DNA from: Tahibacter amnicola
GTDB taxonomy: Bacteria > Pseudomonadota > Gammaproteobacteria > Xanthomonadales > Rhodanobacteraceae
Length of the DNA: 64,000 bases
Direction of reading: 5' to 3'
Assembly (NCBI RefSeq): GCF_025398735.1
Contig: NZ_CP104694.1
Coordinates: 5,297,465 to 5,361,464 of the forward strand
Under the pieces are notes generated by a model, which searched no databases, was not told the origin of the DNA, and saw only the letters and a list, made by a program, of their open reading frames with translations. The number at the start of each line of letters is the position of its first letter. The stretch's first letter is position 1. The translations under genes were made by a program, and so were the position numbers. This document shows, piece after piece, positions 9,429-16,824 of this stretch.

Positions 9429-10484
9429 TCAGGCGCCGCCCAGCCGTTCCATGCGATAGCTGCCGTCGAGCACGCGATTGCACCAGGCCTGGTTGTCCAG
9501 ATACCAGTCGACCGTGCGCGCGATGCCGCTTTCAAAGGTTTCCGCCGGGCGCCAGCCGAGCTCGCGCTGCAGCTTGGAAGAATCGATCGCGTAGCGGCGG
9601 TCGTGGCCGGGACGATCCTTGACGTAGGTAATCAGCGATTCGCGCTTGCGTCCGTCGGCCAGCGGCTGGCGCTGGTCGAGCAGCGCACAGATCGTCTTGA
9701 CCACGTGGATGTTCTCGCGCTCGGAATCGCCGCCGACGTTGTACACCTCGCCCGTGCGGCCCGCCTCGAGCACGCGCTGGATCGCGCGGCAATGGTCGCG
9801 CACGTAGAGCCAGTCGCGCACATTGCGGCCGTCGCCATAGACCGGCAGCGCCTCGCCCCGGAGTGCCTTCTGCACCATCAGCGGAATGAGTTTTTCCGGG
9901 AACTGGTAGGGCCCGTAGTTATTGGAGCAATTCGTGGTGAGCGTGGGCAGGCCGTAGGTATGGTGGAACGCCCGCACCAGATGATCGGATGCCGCCTTGG
10001 ACGCCGAGTACGGCGAATTGGGGGCGTACGGCGTTTCTTCGGTGAACTTGCCGACCGGGCCGAGGGAGCCGTAAACCTCGTCGGTGGAAACGTGCAAAAA
10101 GCGGAAAGCGTCCTGGCGATCCAAAGACAGCCCGCGCCAGTAAGCCAGGCAACGCTCCAGCAGGTTCAGCGTACCGACGACGTTGGTCTGCACGAACTCG
10201 GCAGGCCCGTCGATGGAACGGTCAACGTGCGATTCGGCGGCGAAATTGACGATCGCGTCGGGCTGGTGTTCCTGGAGCAACGCTTGTACCTGTGCCGCAT
10301 CGCCGATGTCGCCCTGCACGAAGCGGTGATCCGCATGGCCGCGCAGGGATGCCAGCGTATCGAGATTGCCGGCGTAGGTGAGCTTGTCGAGATTGATGAT
10401 GCGCCAGCCGCCCTGGGCCAGCATGTCGAGCACGAAATTGCCGCCGATAAAGCCGGCGCCGCCAGTCACAAGCAGGGTCTTCAT
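9429..10484 (-). CDS. rfbB: dTDP-glucose 4,6-dehydratase
   Basis: Converts dTDP-glucose to dTDP-4-dehydro-6-deoxyglucose with bound NAD+. The 351-aa extended SDR has GGAGFIG at residues 8-14, [11 protein letters not shown] near 81-91, STDEVYGS at 133-140 and YSASK with Tyr159/Lys163. Length is right for RmlB. It is the first gene of the rfbBACD-manC operon and its promoter lies in the 253-bp gap shared with a divergent diguanylate cyclase gene. GGAG lies just upstream of the ATG. Confidence 0.96.
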   Translation of the reverse strand: MKTLLVTGGAGFIGGNFVLDMLAQGGWRIINLDKLTYAGNLDTLASLRGHADHRFVQGDIGDAAQVQALLQEHQPDAIVNFAAESHVDRSIDGPAEFVQTNVVGTLNLLERCLAYWRGLSLDRQDAFRFLHVSTDEVYGSLGPVGKFTEETPYAPNSPYSASKAASDHLVRAFHHTYGLPTLTTNCSNNYGPYQFPEKLIPLMVQKALRGEALPVYGDGRNVRDWLYVRDHCRAIQRVLEAGRTGEVYNVGGDSERENIHVVKTICALLDQRQPLADGRKRESLITYVKDRPGHDRRYAIDSSKLQRELGWRPAETFESGIARTVDWYLDNQAWCNRVLDGSYRMERLGGA

Positions 10485-10512
10485 GCGCTCCGGTCGCTCC
10501 GAACGGGTCCAG

Positions 10513-10532
10513 CCCGGCCAGGGGCGGCCGGG
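10513..10532. repeat. Hairpin in the rfbB leader
   Basis: CCCGGCC (10513-10519) and GGCCGGG (10526-10532) form a perfect 7-bp GC stem 29 bases upstream of the rfbB ATG. It would fold in the 5' untranslated region of rfbB. No JUMPstart/ops element was found near it. Confidence 0.4.
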
Positions 10533-10643
10533 AAAGGCGGGGAGGTTACCAGAAGCACCGCCTGCTTGCCTCAGCAGCCGCGCCCGCCGGGACCGAAGCG
10601 CGGGTGGCGCCAGAACTGTGAAGCGCAGCGTGAGTTCACCGTG

Positions 10644-10698
10644 AAACCCCTGAAAATAGGGGTTTTTCCGGGTACTGGTACGCTGTCCCGGGGAAAAA
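10644..10698. promoter_or_regulatory. Two mutually exclusive hairpins in the rfbB/diguanylate cyclase gap
   Basis: AAACCCCT (10644-10651) and AGGGGTTT (10658-10665) form a stem followed on the plus strand by a short T-run (10663-10667), terminator-like. The same T-run plus CCGGG (10663-10672) can instead pair with CCCGGGGAAAAA (10687-10698). The arrangement resembles attenuation. It lies upstream of a possible -10 (TATAGT, 10707-10712) for the plus-strand gene, so it may not be in that gene's main transcript. Confidence 0.35.
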
Positions 10699-10737
10699 CG
10701 CCGCGATATAGTCGATCCAGGCCACGTGGAGGCGAAC

Positions 10738-11958
10738 ATGACCACGTCCCTTGACTCCATCTTCACAATGGCAGTCTGGATACCCGCCGCAGGCGCCGCA
10801 GTGATCGGCCTGCAGGCCTTCCTGCTGCATCGGGTCACCCGCCAGGCGCCTCTCCGGCTGCTCGCCATCGCCTGGGCCGCGGCGGCCCTCGCTCCTCTTT
10901 TCCTCGTGCTGGCCGCGACCGTGCCCGGATTGCGCACGCCTGGCTGGTTGGCCTCACTTGCCGCAACAACGGCGTTCACCGTCGCACAAATGCGCGCTTG
11001 TGCACTATTGGCTGGCACGTCCCGTCGCTGGGCCGGGCTGCCGGGCGTCCTGCCCCTGGTGGTCGGCATCGTGCTGATCGCCAGGGACGTGCCCTATTCG
11101 CTGCAGACTGGCCTGCTGGTGTACGGCAGTCTCCTTGCCTGCGCCCAGGCATCAGCAGCCTGGCAGCTGTGGCGGCGTGCCATCCAGCCTGCCGGTGTCG
11201 GGCTTGCGACGCTGCGCCTGGCCCTGCTGGCGCAGGCCGCGATGGCGTTCTTCGGCGCAGTGGAGCTGGCCCGCACACTGCCCGCGGCGGCGCCTTCGGC
11301 TGGCCTGGTGTTTCCGGTGTTCTACGGCCTTTCATTGCTGCTGGTCGCCTGCGGACTGGCCGTCGCCACACTCGAGGACAACACGCGCAGCTGGGCCTTG
11401 CGCAATCGCCACCTGCTGGCAGACAACCGCCGGTTCCGGGTCGAGGCCGAACAGGATGCCTTGACCGGCGCGCGCAACCGCCACGCCTTCTTCCACCTCA
11501 TGGACGAATTCGCCGCTCTCAAGCTGGCGATCAACGGCGTGGTCGCCGTCGTGGACGTGGACAACATGAAGACGCTCAACGACGAATACGGCCACGAGGG
11601 TGGCGACGCTGCACTGGTGCGCGTCGCCCAGGCCATGCGCGCGCTCGTGCGCCGCGACGACCACCTGTTCCGCTGGGGCGGCGATGAATTCCTTCTGGTC
11701 GCCGTCACGCTCGACCTGACAGAGTTCCGCCAACGCCTGGAGTCGCTCAATGCACGACTGCAGCAGCCGGAGCCGGCGGTACGGGTGTCGTTCGGTTGCG
11801 CCGAATTTGGCAAGGCGTCGGAACTGAATGACGCCGTGCATCGCGCGGACATGGCCATGTACGAACAGAAACGCCGCCGCAAGAATCCACCGCGCGATTG
11901 CCGCGGCATCTCATCCACACTCAAACCGATGCGGCACGGCCGGAATGTCGTCGCGTGA
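10738..11958 (+). CDS. Membrane-anchored diguanylate cyclase (GGDEF)
   Basis: Makes cyclic di-GMP from two GTP. The 406-aa protein has an N-terminal hydrophobic half (about residues 10-215) with some six membrane segments and no recognised sensory family. A short linker (RNRHLLADNRRFRVEAEQDALTGARNRHAF) leads to the GGDEF domain. The active site GGDEF is at residues 314-318, with the substrate motif DVDNMKTLNDEYGH near 273-286. An intact RxxD inhibitory site (RRDD, 305-308) stands exactly five residues before GGDEF, so product inhibition is likely. GGAGG five bases before the ATG at 10738 decides the start. It is divergent from the rhamnose operon; c-di-GMP often controls exopolysaccharide and pili, both encoded in this window, but a direct link is inference. 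Confidence 0.92.
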   Translation: MTTSLDSIFTMAVWIPAAGAAVIGLQAFLLHRVTRQAPLRLLAIAWAAAALAPLFLVLAATVPGLRTPGWLASLAATTAFTVAQMRACALLAGTSRRWAGLPGVLPLVVGIVLIARDVPYSLQTGLLVYGSLLACAQASAAWQLWRRAIQPAGVGLATLRLALLAQAAMAFFGAVELARTLPAAAPSAGLVFPVFYGLSLLLVACGLAVATLEDNTRSWALRNRHLLADNRRFRVEAEQDALTGARNRHAFFHLMDEFAALKLAINGVVAVVDVDNMKTLNDEYGHEGGDAALVRVAQAMRALVRRDDHLFRWGGDEFLLVAVTLDLTEFRQRLESLNARLQQPEPAVRVSFGCAEFGKASELNDAVHRADMAMYEQKRRRKNPPRDCRGISSTLKPMRHGRNVVA

Positions 11959-12079
11959 GCGCTACTTCTTGCGCAGCAACCCGTGACACACCCGCACCAT
12001 CATCGCCAGCCCGGTCGACCACGACAACACTGGACGCGGCCCGTTCGCGCCGTTGGCGGCAATTGCCTCGCCCCCGTCC

Positions 12080-12617
12080 CTATGACTTGTCGGGCTCGAC
12101 CGCTTGCGCAGCTTCCCAGAGGCGCAAGGCTTCTTCCCGCGTCAACATCCAATCGGCCACCGCTTCTTTCGATGCCGTCGTATGGAACGCCCCTTCCAGC
12201 ACCACCGAATGGCAATACGGGCAACGCGGGGGAGCCGCGAGCGAGATCCGGCCGCCACATTCGCAGGGCGGGCAATCCAGGACCCGATCGGCCTCCGCCG
12301 CCATGTTGCGCACGCACTGCTCGACGGCGGCGAGGTCAGTGCCAATGCAGAACGCGGTGCGCGCAGTGGCGATGCGATCGTACAGGTCACCATACTGATA
12401 GCCGCAGAGATGTTGCCGGGCTTCCCTGCCCACGCGCGTACTGCGGGTCAGTGTCCAGCTGCGCCTGGTGCCACGCCTGGTGCGCGGGCGAGTTGAAGCA
12501 ATGGACGTGCAGGTACACGTCCGGGCGAAGTTCATGCGCCGGATGCACCGCATCCGAAAGCGCATCGTGGCTGCCGCCGCAGGCGAGGCAACGTCGGAGC
12601 CCATCCGGACGATTCAC
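12080..12617 (-). pseudogene. Cys-rich (zinc-ribbon-like) hypothetical gene broken by a frameshift
   Basis: Two frames together make one plausible protein. The 5' frame starts at a GTG at 12617 overlapping the previous stop (GTGA) and reads MNRPDGLRRCLACGGSHDAL, then VYLHVHCFNSPAHQAWHQAQ, until a stop near 12387. The 3' frame, one base on, reads LCGYQYGDLYDRIATARTAF, then CPPCECGGRI and PPRCPYCHSVV, to a stop at 12080. The switch is probably between 12440 and 12410. CxxC pairs at both ends suggest zinc binding. No slippery heptamer is visible, so a real mutation or a sequencing error is more likely than programmed frameshifting. I do not recognise the family. Confidence 0.6.
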
Positions 12618-12967
12618 GGCCTGCCCCACTCCACCAGCCGGATCCGCGGCACGCCCGCGCAGTCGTGCACCACCACCGTCACTGCCTCGGCAAAATCGTC
12701 GCCACTGATGGAGACATAGGCCCAGCCCAGGTCGCCCTTGCGGCGGTCAGGCCAGCTTTCCATGGTTGCCATGAGTTCGATGTGGTCGGCCCCACTGTCG
12801 GCGTAGGACGTCATCGTTTCGTACTCGGCAGCCAGTGCCTCGGGGCCCAGGTCTTTTTGCACCTCGGCGCTCAGCAGGGAATGCGCGTCGTCAAATCGAC
12901 CGGCGACCAGGTGCTGGGCGAACGCCAGCGCCGTATGCGCGTAGGGGGCGTCGTGATTGGCTTGCAT
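12614..12967 (-). CDS. Small hypothetical protein, possibly NTF2-like
   Basis: A 117-aa soluble protein with no signal peptide. The N-terminal helix segment (ALAFAQHLVAGRFDDAHSLL) and a following strand-rich part (GWAYVSISGDDFAEAVTVVV, then RIRLVEWGRP) have the feel of an NTF2/SnoaL-like fold, but no catalytic motif stands out. The ATG at 12967 has AGGAG five bases upstream. The stop overlaps the GTG of the frameshifted Cys-rich gene, so the two form an operon. Function unknown. Confidence 0.75.
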   Translation of the reverse strand: MQANHDAPYAHTALAFAQHLVAGRFDDAHSLLSAEVQKDLGPEALAAEYETMTSYADSGADHIELMATMESWPDRRKGDLGWAYVSISGDDFAEAVTVVVHDCAGVPRIRLVEWGRP

Positions 12968-13100
12968 CGTCGCTCCTTTGCAGCGCGGAAACGCATCACT
13001 ATCCGGTACGGCGAACCCGCGCCACGCTGTTGATCTCACGCTGATACGCGGCCGGTACGTGCGTGGGCAGGTCTGAAACGGCTGCCTGCCTTGTTCTTTC

Positions 13101-13170
13101 GCCCCCTGGAGTCAGGGGGTGGCCAAACGCTGGCAATGCCAGCGATTGGCGAGGGTGCAGGGGTGCGTTG
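13101..13170. repeat. Dispersed palindromic repeat, copy A
   Basis: About 70 bp in the gap after ssb. Flank GGAGTCAGGGGGTGG leads into a stem, CCAAACGCTGGCA paired with TGCCAGCGATTGG (13123-13149, 12 of 13 pairs), followed by CGAGGGTGCAGGGGTGCG. A second copy lies at 57601-57670 in the same orientation with the same flanks but a different, still paired, stem. REP-like in character. Confidence 0.6.
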
Positions 13171-13209
13171 GCGCCGCAGCCATTCAATCGGCCGCTTGCT
13201 CGGACTTCC

Positions 13210-13698
13210 TCAGAACGGAATTTCGTCGTCATCAAAGCCGGTGTTCTGCACCGGCATCGGCGCGCTGCGCTGCGGCGCCGACTGCGGGCCACGGGCCGGA
13301 CCACGCTCGGAGCGCTCGCGGCCGCCGCCACCGCCCATGCCGCCGGAACCACCGCCTTCACCGCCACGACCGCCGAGCATCTGCATTTCGTCGGCGATCA
13401 CGTCGGTGGAATAGCGCTTGACGCCGTCTTTCTCCCACTCTTCCGTGCGCAGCTTGCCTTCGACATAGACCTGGCTGCCCTTCTTCAGGTACTCGCCGGC
13501 GATCTCCGCCAGGCGGCCGAAGAACTTGACGCGGTGCCACTCGGTCCGTTCCTGCTGCTCGCCCGTCTGCTTGTCTTTCCAGGACTCGGAGGTGGCGATG
13601 CGGATGGAGGTGATAGCCGAGCCGCCCGGGGTATAGCGGGTTTCCGGATCCGCACCGAGGTTGCCGACGAGAATGACCTTGTTGATGCCACGTGCCAT
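13210..13698 (-). CDS. ssb: Single-stranded DNA-binding protein
   Basis: Binds ssDNA during replication, recombination and repair. The 162-aa protein has an OB fold at residues 1-110 ([44 protein letters not shown]). A Gly-rich linker follows (about 112-135), then an Arg/Pro/Gln segment and the acidic tail DDDEIPF that recruits partner proteins. The start at 13698 has AAGGA six bases upstream. It is alone on the minus strand, divergent from ispB. Confidence 0.97.
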   Translation of the reverse strand: MARGINKVILVGNLGADPETRYTPGGSAITSIRIATSESWKDKQTGEQQERTEWHRVKFFGRLAEIAGEYLKKGSQVYVEGKLRTEEWEKDGVKRYSTDVIADEMQMLGGRGGEGGGSGGMGGGGGRERSERGPARGPQSAPQRSAPMPVQNTGFDDDEIPF

Positions 13699-13720
13699 GG
13701 GATTTCCTTGCAGAAAGGGG

Positions 13721-13738
13721 GCGGGCCCGACGGCCCGC
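13721..13738. repeat. Hairpin in the ssb leader
   Basis: GCGGGCC (13721-13727) and GGCCCGC (13732-13738) form a perfect stem with a four-base loop, 23 bases upstream of the ssb ATG. On the minus strand it is followed by CCCCCTTTC. It could affect ssb translation or early termination; not tested. Confidence 0.35.
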
Positions 13739-13925
13739 ATTGGAACGAAACATTACCACGGGGGCCGCCCCCGGCGCCCGCGGCGGTGTCCGGCGCAAGC
13801 CTGGGAAAACGCCGTCTCAAAAGCTGGGAAAGTGTCGGAAAAGGCTGCAGGAATCGGCCCGGAACCGGCCAGGGCGCGCGCGCTGGCGCGACGACACGAC
13901 GCAACAGCACCGCCGCCGGCCCCGC

Positions 13926-13931
13926 TATAAT
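13926..13931 (+). promoter_or_regulatory. Candidate -10 of the ispB promoter
   Basis: A perfect TATAAT in a GC-rich setting, 32 bases before the ispB ATG. No good -35 is visible 16-18 bp upstream. Confidence 0.4.
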
Positions 13932-13962
13932 CGCCGGACGACCCACCGGATCCAGCCACCCG

Positions 13963-14967
13963 ATGTCCACAGCCGCCGCGGCATTGCCTGTCAACCTTCG
14001 TGATTTCGCCTCGGTGCAGGCCCTTGCCCGGCCGGGAATGAACGCCGTCGACCAGCTCATCCGCAACCGGCTGGCTTCCGACGTGGTGCTGATCAACCAG
14101 ATCTCGGCCCATATCATCGGCAGCGGCGGCAAGCGCCTGCGTCCGATGCTGCACCTGCTGGCGGCCGAGGCGGCGGGATACCGGGGCGAGGAACACATCC
14201 AGCTGGCGGCCGTCATCGAATTCATTCACACCGCCACCCTGCTGCACGACGACGTGGTCGACGAATCCGACCTGCGCCGCGGCCGCAAGACGGCCAATGC
14301 CGTGTGGGGCAACGCGGCCAGCGTGCTGGTCGGCGACTTTCTCTACTCCCGCTCGTTCCAGCTGATGGTGGAGCTGGAGCGCATGCGCGTCATGCAGATC
14401 CTCGCCGATACCACCAATGCGATCGCCGAAGGCGAGGTGCTGCAGCTGCTCAACATCGGCAATCCCGACACGAGCGAGGAAGCTTACCTGCGTGTGATCG
14501 AGCGCAAGACGGCCGTACTGTTTGGCGCGGCCACGCGGCTGGGCGCCGTGCTCGCCAACCTGCCGGCGGCGCAGGAGCAGGCCCTGTACGACTACGGCAT
14601 CAACCTCGGCTACGCCTTCCAGATTGCCGACGACCTGCTCGATTACGTCTCCGACGCCAGCACGCTTGGCAAGAACATCGGCGACGACTTGGCCGAAGGC
14701 AAGCCGACCCTGCCGCTGATCTACGCCATCGCCCGCAGCGAGCCGGCCCAGGCCGCCAGCCTGCGCCGCGCGATCGAAACGGGCGGCCTGGATTCGCTCG
14801 ATAACATCATCGGCGCCATCCGCGATTCGGGTGCGCTGGAACTGGCGCGGGAAAAAGCGCTCGGCTACGCACAGGCGGCACGCACGTGCCTGGCGGCACT
14901 GCCGGCATCGGTGGCGCGCGACGCGCTCGACTCGCTGGCGGTGTACTCGGTGGACCGGTCGCACTGA
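13963..14967 (+). CDS. ispB: Octaprenyl/polyprenyl diphosphate synthase
   Basis: Builds the long isoprenoid side chain of ubiquinone from FPP and IPP. The 334-aa all-helical trans-prenyltransferase has GGKRLRP (55-61), the first Asp-rich motif DDVVDESD (from 96) and the second DDLLD (223-227). The start MSTAAAALPVNLRDF at 13963 is preferred because it lies just after a TATAAT and gives the family length; the upstream open frame runs antisense through ssb. It is divergent from ssb. Confidence 0.94.
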   Translation: MSTAAAALPVNLRDFASVQALARPGMNAVDQLIRNRLASDVVLINQISAHIIGSGGKRLRPMLHLLAAEAAGYRGEEHIQLAAVIEFIHTATLLHDDVVDESDLRRGRKTANAVWGNAASVLVGDFLYSRSFQLMVELERMRVMQILADTTNAIAEGEVLQLLNIGNPDTSEEAYLRVIERKTAVLFGAATRLGAVLANLPAAQEQALYDYGINLGYAFQIADDLLDYVSDASTLGKNIGDDLAEGKPTLPLIYAIARSEPAQAASLRRAIETGGLDSLDNIIGAIRDSGALELAREKALGYAQAARTCLAALPASVARDALDSLAVYSVDRSH

Positions 14968-15005
14968 CGCGCCGCGACCCTGCCATCCCCCAAACCGGGC
15001 ATCCC

Positions 15006-15467
15006 ATGATTCTTCCGAAATACCACGTCGCCCCCTCCCGCATCGCCGGCGCCGGCAAGGGCCTGTTCCTGGATGAACCCGTGGTGCGCGGGCGCCTGAT
15101 CACGGCGCCCGACGCTATTGCGCAGGTCTATCGCTTCGACGAAATCAGCCGCATGCCCAACGCGGCGGAGCTGTTGCCGGCGACGGTACGCTGGTTTGAG
15201 GATCGCTACACCGTGTCGCCCGAGTGGCCGGACGAGTGCTACATCAATCACGCCTTCGAGCCCACCGGGCTGTGGCACCTGGGTTTCGTGTTTGCCGCCC
15301 GCGATCTGGACACCGGCACTGAAATTACGGTGGATTACCGCCACCTCCTTGCTCCCGGCCAGCACGAGGATTTCCACGATGCCAGCACCGGCCATCCGAT
15401 CATCGGCTTCAGCTGGGAGGAAAGCCTGCGCCAGTCCACCGAGCAGTTGCGCGGCCTGATCGCATGA
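15006..15467 (+). CDS. SET domain-containing protein
   Basis: A compact 153-aa protein matching the SET methyltransferase fold: an N-terminal strand region (SRIAGAGKGLFLDEPVVRG), the knot-forming motif YINHAFEPTG (79-88; Asn81-His82 normally contact AdoMet) and EITVDY (106-111), whose final Tyr is catalytic in the family. It lacks pre- and post-SET cysteine clusters, as usual for bacterial forms. The ATG at 15006 lacks a strong ribosome site, but the earlier frame is low quality. Its stop overlaps the HutD start (ATGA). Substrate unknown; protein lysine methylation is the family activity. Confidence 0.85.
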   Translation: MILPKYHVAPSRIAGAGKGLFLDEPVVRGRLITAPDAIAQVYRFDEISRMPNAAELLPATVRWFEDRYTVSPEWPDECYINHAFEPTGLWHLGFVFAARDLDTGTEITVDYRHLLAPGQHEDFHDASTGHPIIGFSWEESLRQSTEQLRGLIA

Positions 15468-16057
15468 GCCTGGCCAGCGTCCGCCATCTGCACCCTGCCA
15501 GTTACCGCCGCATGGCGTGGAAAAACGGCGGCGGCATCACGACGGAACTGGTCCGCTCACCCGCCGATGCGGAGAACTATGACTGGCGCGTATCGATCGC
15601 GGACATTGCCCAAGATGGTGATTTCTCCATCTTTCCCGGAATTGACCGGCAGCTGATGTTGCTCGAAGGTGGCGGCATCGAGCTGGTCATCGGCACCGAT
15701 GAACCCACGCGGCTGGAGCAACGGTTCCGGAAGGTCGCCTTCCCTGGCGAAGCCCCGGTCAATTGTTATCTGCTCGATGGCCCGACGCGCGACTTCAATG
15801 TGATGTGCCGCCGCGGTGCCGTCGATGCGGAATTGCTGGCCCGCACGATCGTCGGCCCGATGCTGCTGTTTCCCGCGGCCGACACGACGTGGCTGCTGTA
15901 CGTGGTGAACGGCCATGTCCAGGTGAAGGCGCCCGCCGTTGCCGCGGAAGCCGGTGACACACTCATCGTCACCTTCAACGATGCGACCCAGCCGGTTGTT
16001 CTCAACGGCGCGGGCGAGCTGGTACTGGTGCGCTTCAAGCCGACGCCGCCGGCCTAG
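15464..16057 (+). CDS. HutD/Ves family protein
   Basis: A 197-aa bicupin-like protein of the HutD/Ves family. The hallmark N-terminus MAWKNGGGITTELVR (17-31) and the segment WRVSIADIAQDGDFSIFPG (about 42-60), followed by RQLMLLEGGGIELVI, are clear. HutD is often linked to histidine utilisation, but no other hut genes are in the window. Here it is translationally coupled to the SET gene by an ATGA overlap. Biochemical role undefined. Confidence 0.88.
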   Translation: MSLASVRHLHPASYRRMAWKNGGGITTELVRSPADAENYDWRVSIADIAQDGDFSIFPGIDRQLMLLEGGGIELVIGTDEPTRLEQRFRKVAFPGEAPVNCYLLDGPTRDFNVMCRRGAVDAELLARTIVGPMLLFPAADTTWLLYVVNGHVQVKAPAVAAEAGDTLIVTFNDATQPVVLNGAGELVLVRFKPTPPA

Positions 16058-16060
16058 CCG

Positions 16061-16747
16061 TCAGACGTCGGTCCAGCGTCTGAGCAGGTTGTGGTACACG
16101 CCGACCAGCTGCACCATGGCCGGATGTTCGGCCACGTCCTGATTGAGGTTCTGGATCGCGATATCCAGGTCGAACAGCAGCCGGCGCTCACCCTCGTCGC
16201 GCACCAGGCTTTGCAGCCAGAAGAAGGAAGCCACGCGCTCACCGCGCGTGATCGGCATCACCTGGTGCAGGCTGCTTGACGGGTACAGGATAAGGTCACC
16301 CGCCGGCAGCTTGACGCTGTGCGAGCCGTAGGTGTCCTCGATCACGAGCTCGCCGCCATCGTATTCGTCGGGCGCGCTCAGGAACAGCGTGCAGGAAAGA
16401 TCGGTCCGTACCGGTTCGCGGTTGTCGCCGGTACGCGGATAGCGCACCGCATTGTCGACGTGAAAACCGAACGACTGCCCTTCGCGGTAGCAGTTGAACA
16501 GCGGCGGAAAGATCCGTCGCGGCAAGGCGCCCGCCACGAAGGTGGGATGTCGCTGCAGCCGCTCCAGGATCAACGCGCCCAGTTCGCGCGCCACCGGGTG
16601 GTCATCCGGCAGCTGCAGGTTGTTCTTGCTCCTGGCCGACTGGTAGCCCGCCGTCACACGGCCGTCGGACCAATCCGCGACCTGGAGCTTCTCACGGCAG
16701 GCCTTCACTTCCGCCGGGGTCAGCACGTTCTCGATATGCAACAACAT
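16061..16747 (-). CDS. piuC: Fe(II)/2-oxoglutarate dioxygenase, PiuC/YbiX (PKHD) family
   Basis: A 228-aa PKHD-type hydroxylase. The iron ligands are visible as His96 and Asp98 (GFHVDN) and His161 (SLHQVMP), with Arg171 placed for 2-oxoglutarate. Family segments [19 protein letters not shown] and [11 protein letters not shown] are present. Such genes typically sit beside catecholate siderophore receptors (PiuA/Fiu), and here it lies 77 bp downstream of one on the same strand, so co-expression under iron limitation is likely. A run of five G before the ATG at 16747 is the only ribosome-site candidate; a GTG one codon earlier is also possible. Its substrate is not established. Confidence 0.92.
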   Translation of the reverse strand: MLLHIENVLTPAEVKACREKLQVADWSDGRVTAGYQSARSKNNLQLPDDHPVARELGALILERLQRHPTFVAGALPRRIFPPLFNCYREGQSFGFHVDNAVRYPRTGDNREPVRTDLSCTLFLSAPDEYDGGELVIEDTYGSHSVKLPAGDLILYPSSSLHQVMPITRGERVASFFWLQSLVRDEGERRLLFDLDIAIQNLNQDVAEHPAMVQLVGVYHNLLRRWTDV

Positions 16748-16824
16748 CACTGCCCCCGGGGGAATACGCCGCGGACCACTCGTCCGCGGCGCAGCCTATC
16801 TCATCACTACCGCGATGTCCGTCC

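Noticed and set aside
10485-10737. JUMPstart/ops element before the rhamnose operon
   Set aside because: No GGCGGTAG or JUMPstart-like sequence is present in the gap.
12387-12617. Programmed ribosomal frameshift in the Cys-rich gene
   Set aside because: No slippery heptamer or downstream pseudoknot is evident near the frame switch; mutation or sequencing error is simpler.
13063-14967. Reading ispB as a 634-codon gene starting inside the ssb region
   Set aside because: The first 300 codons are antisense to ssb; the family N-terminus and a TATAAT support the start at 13963.
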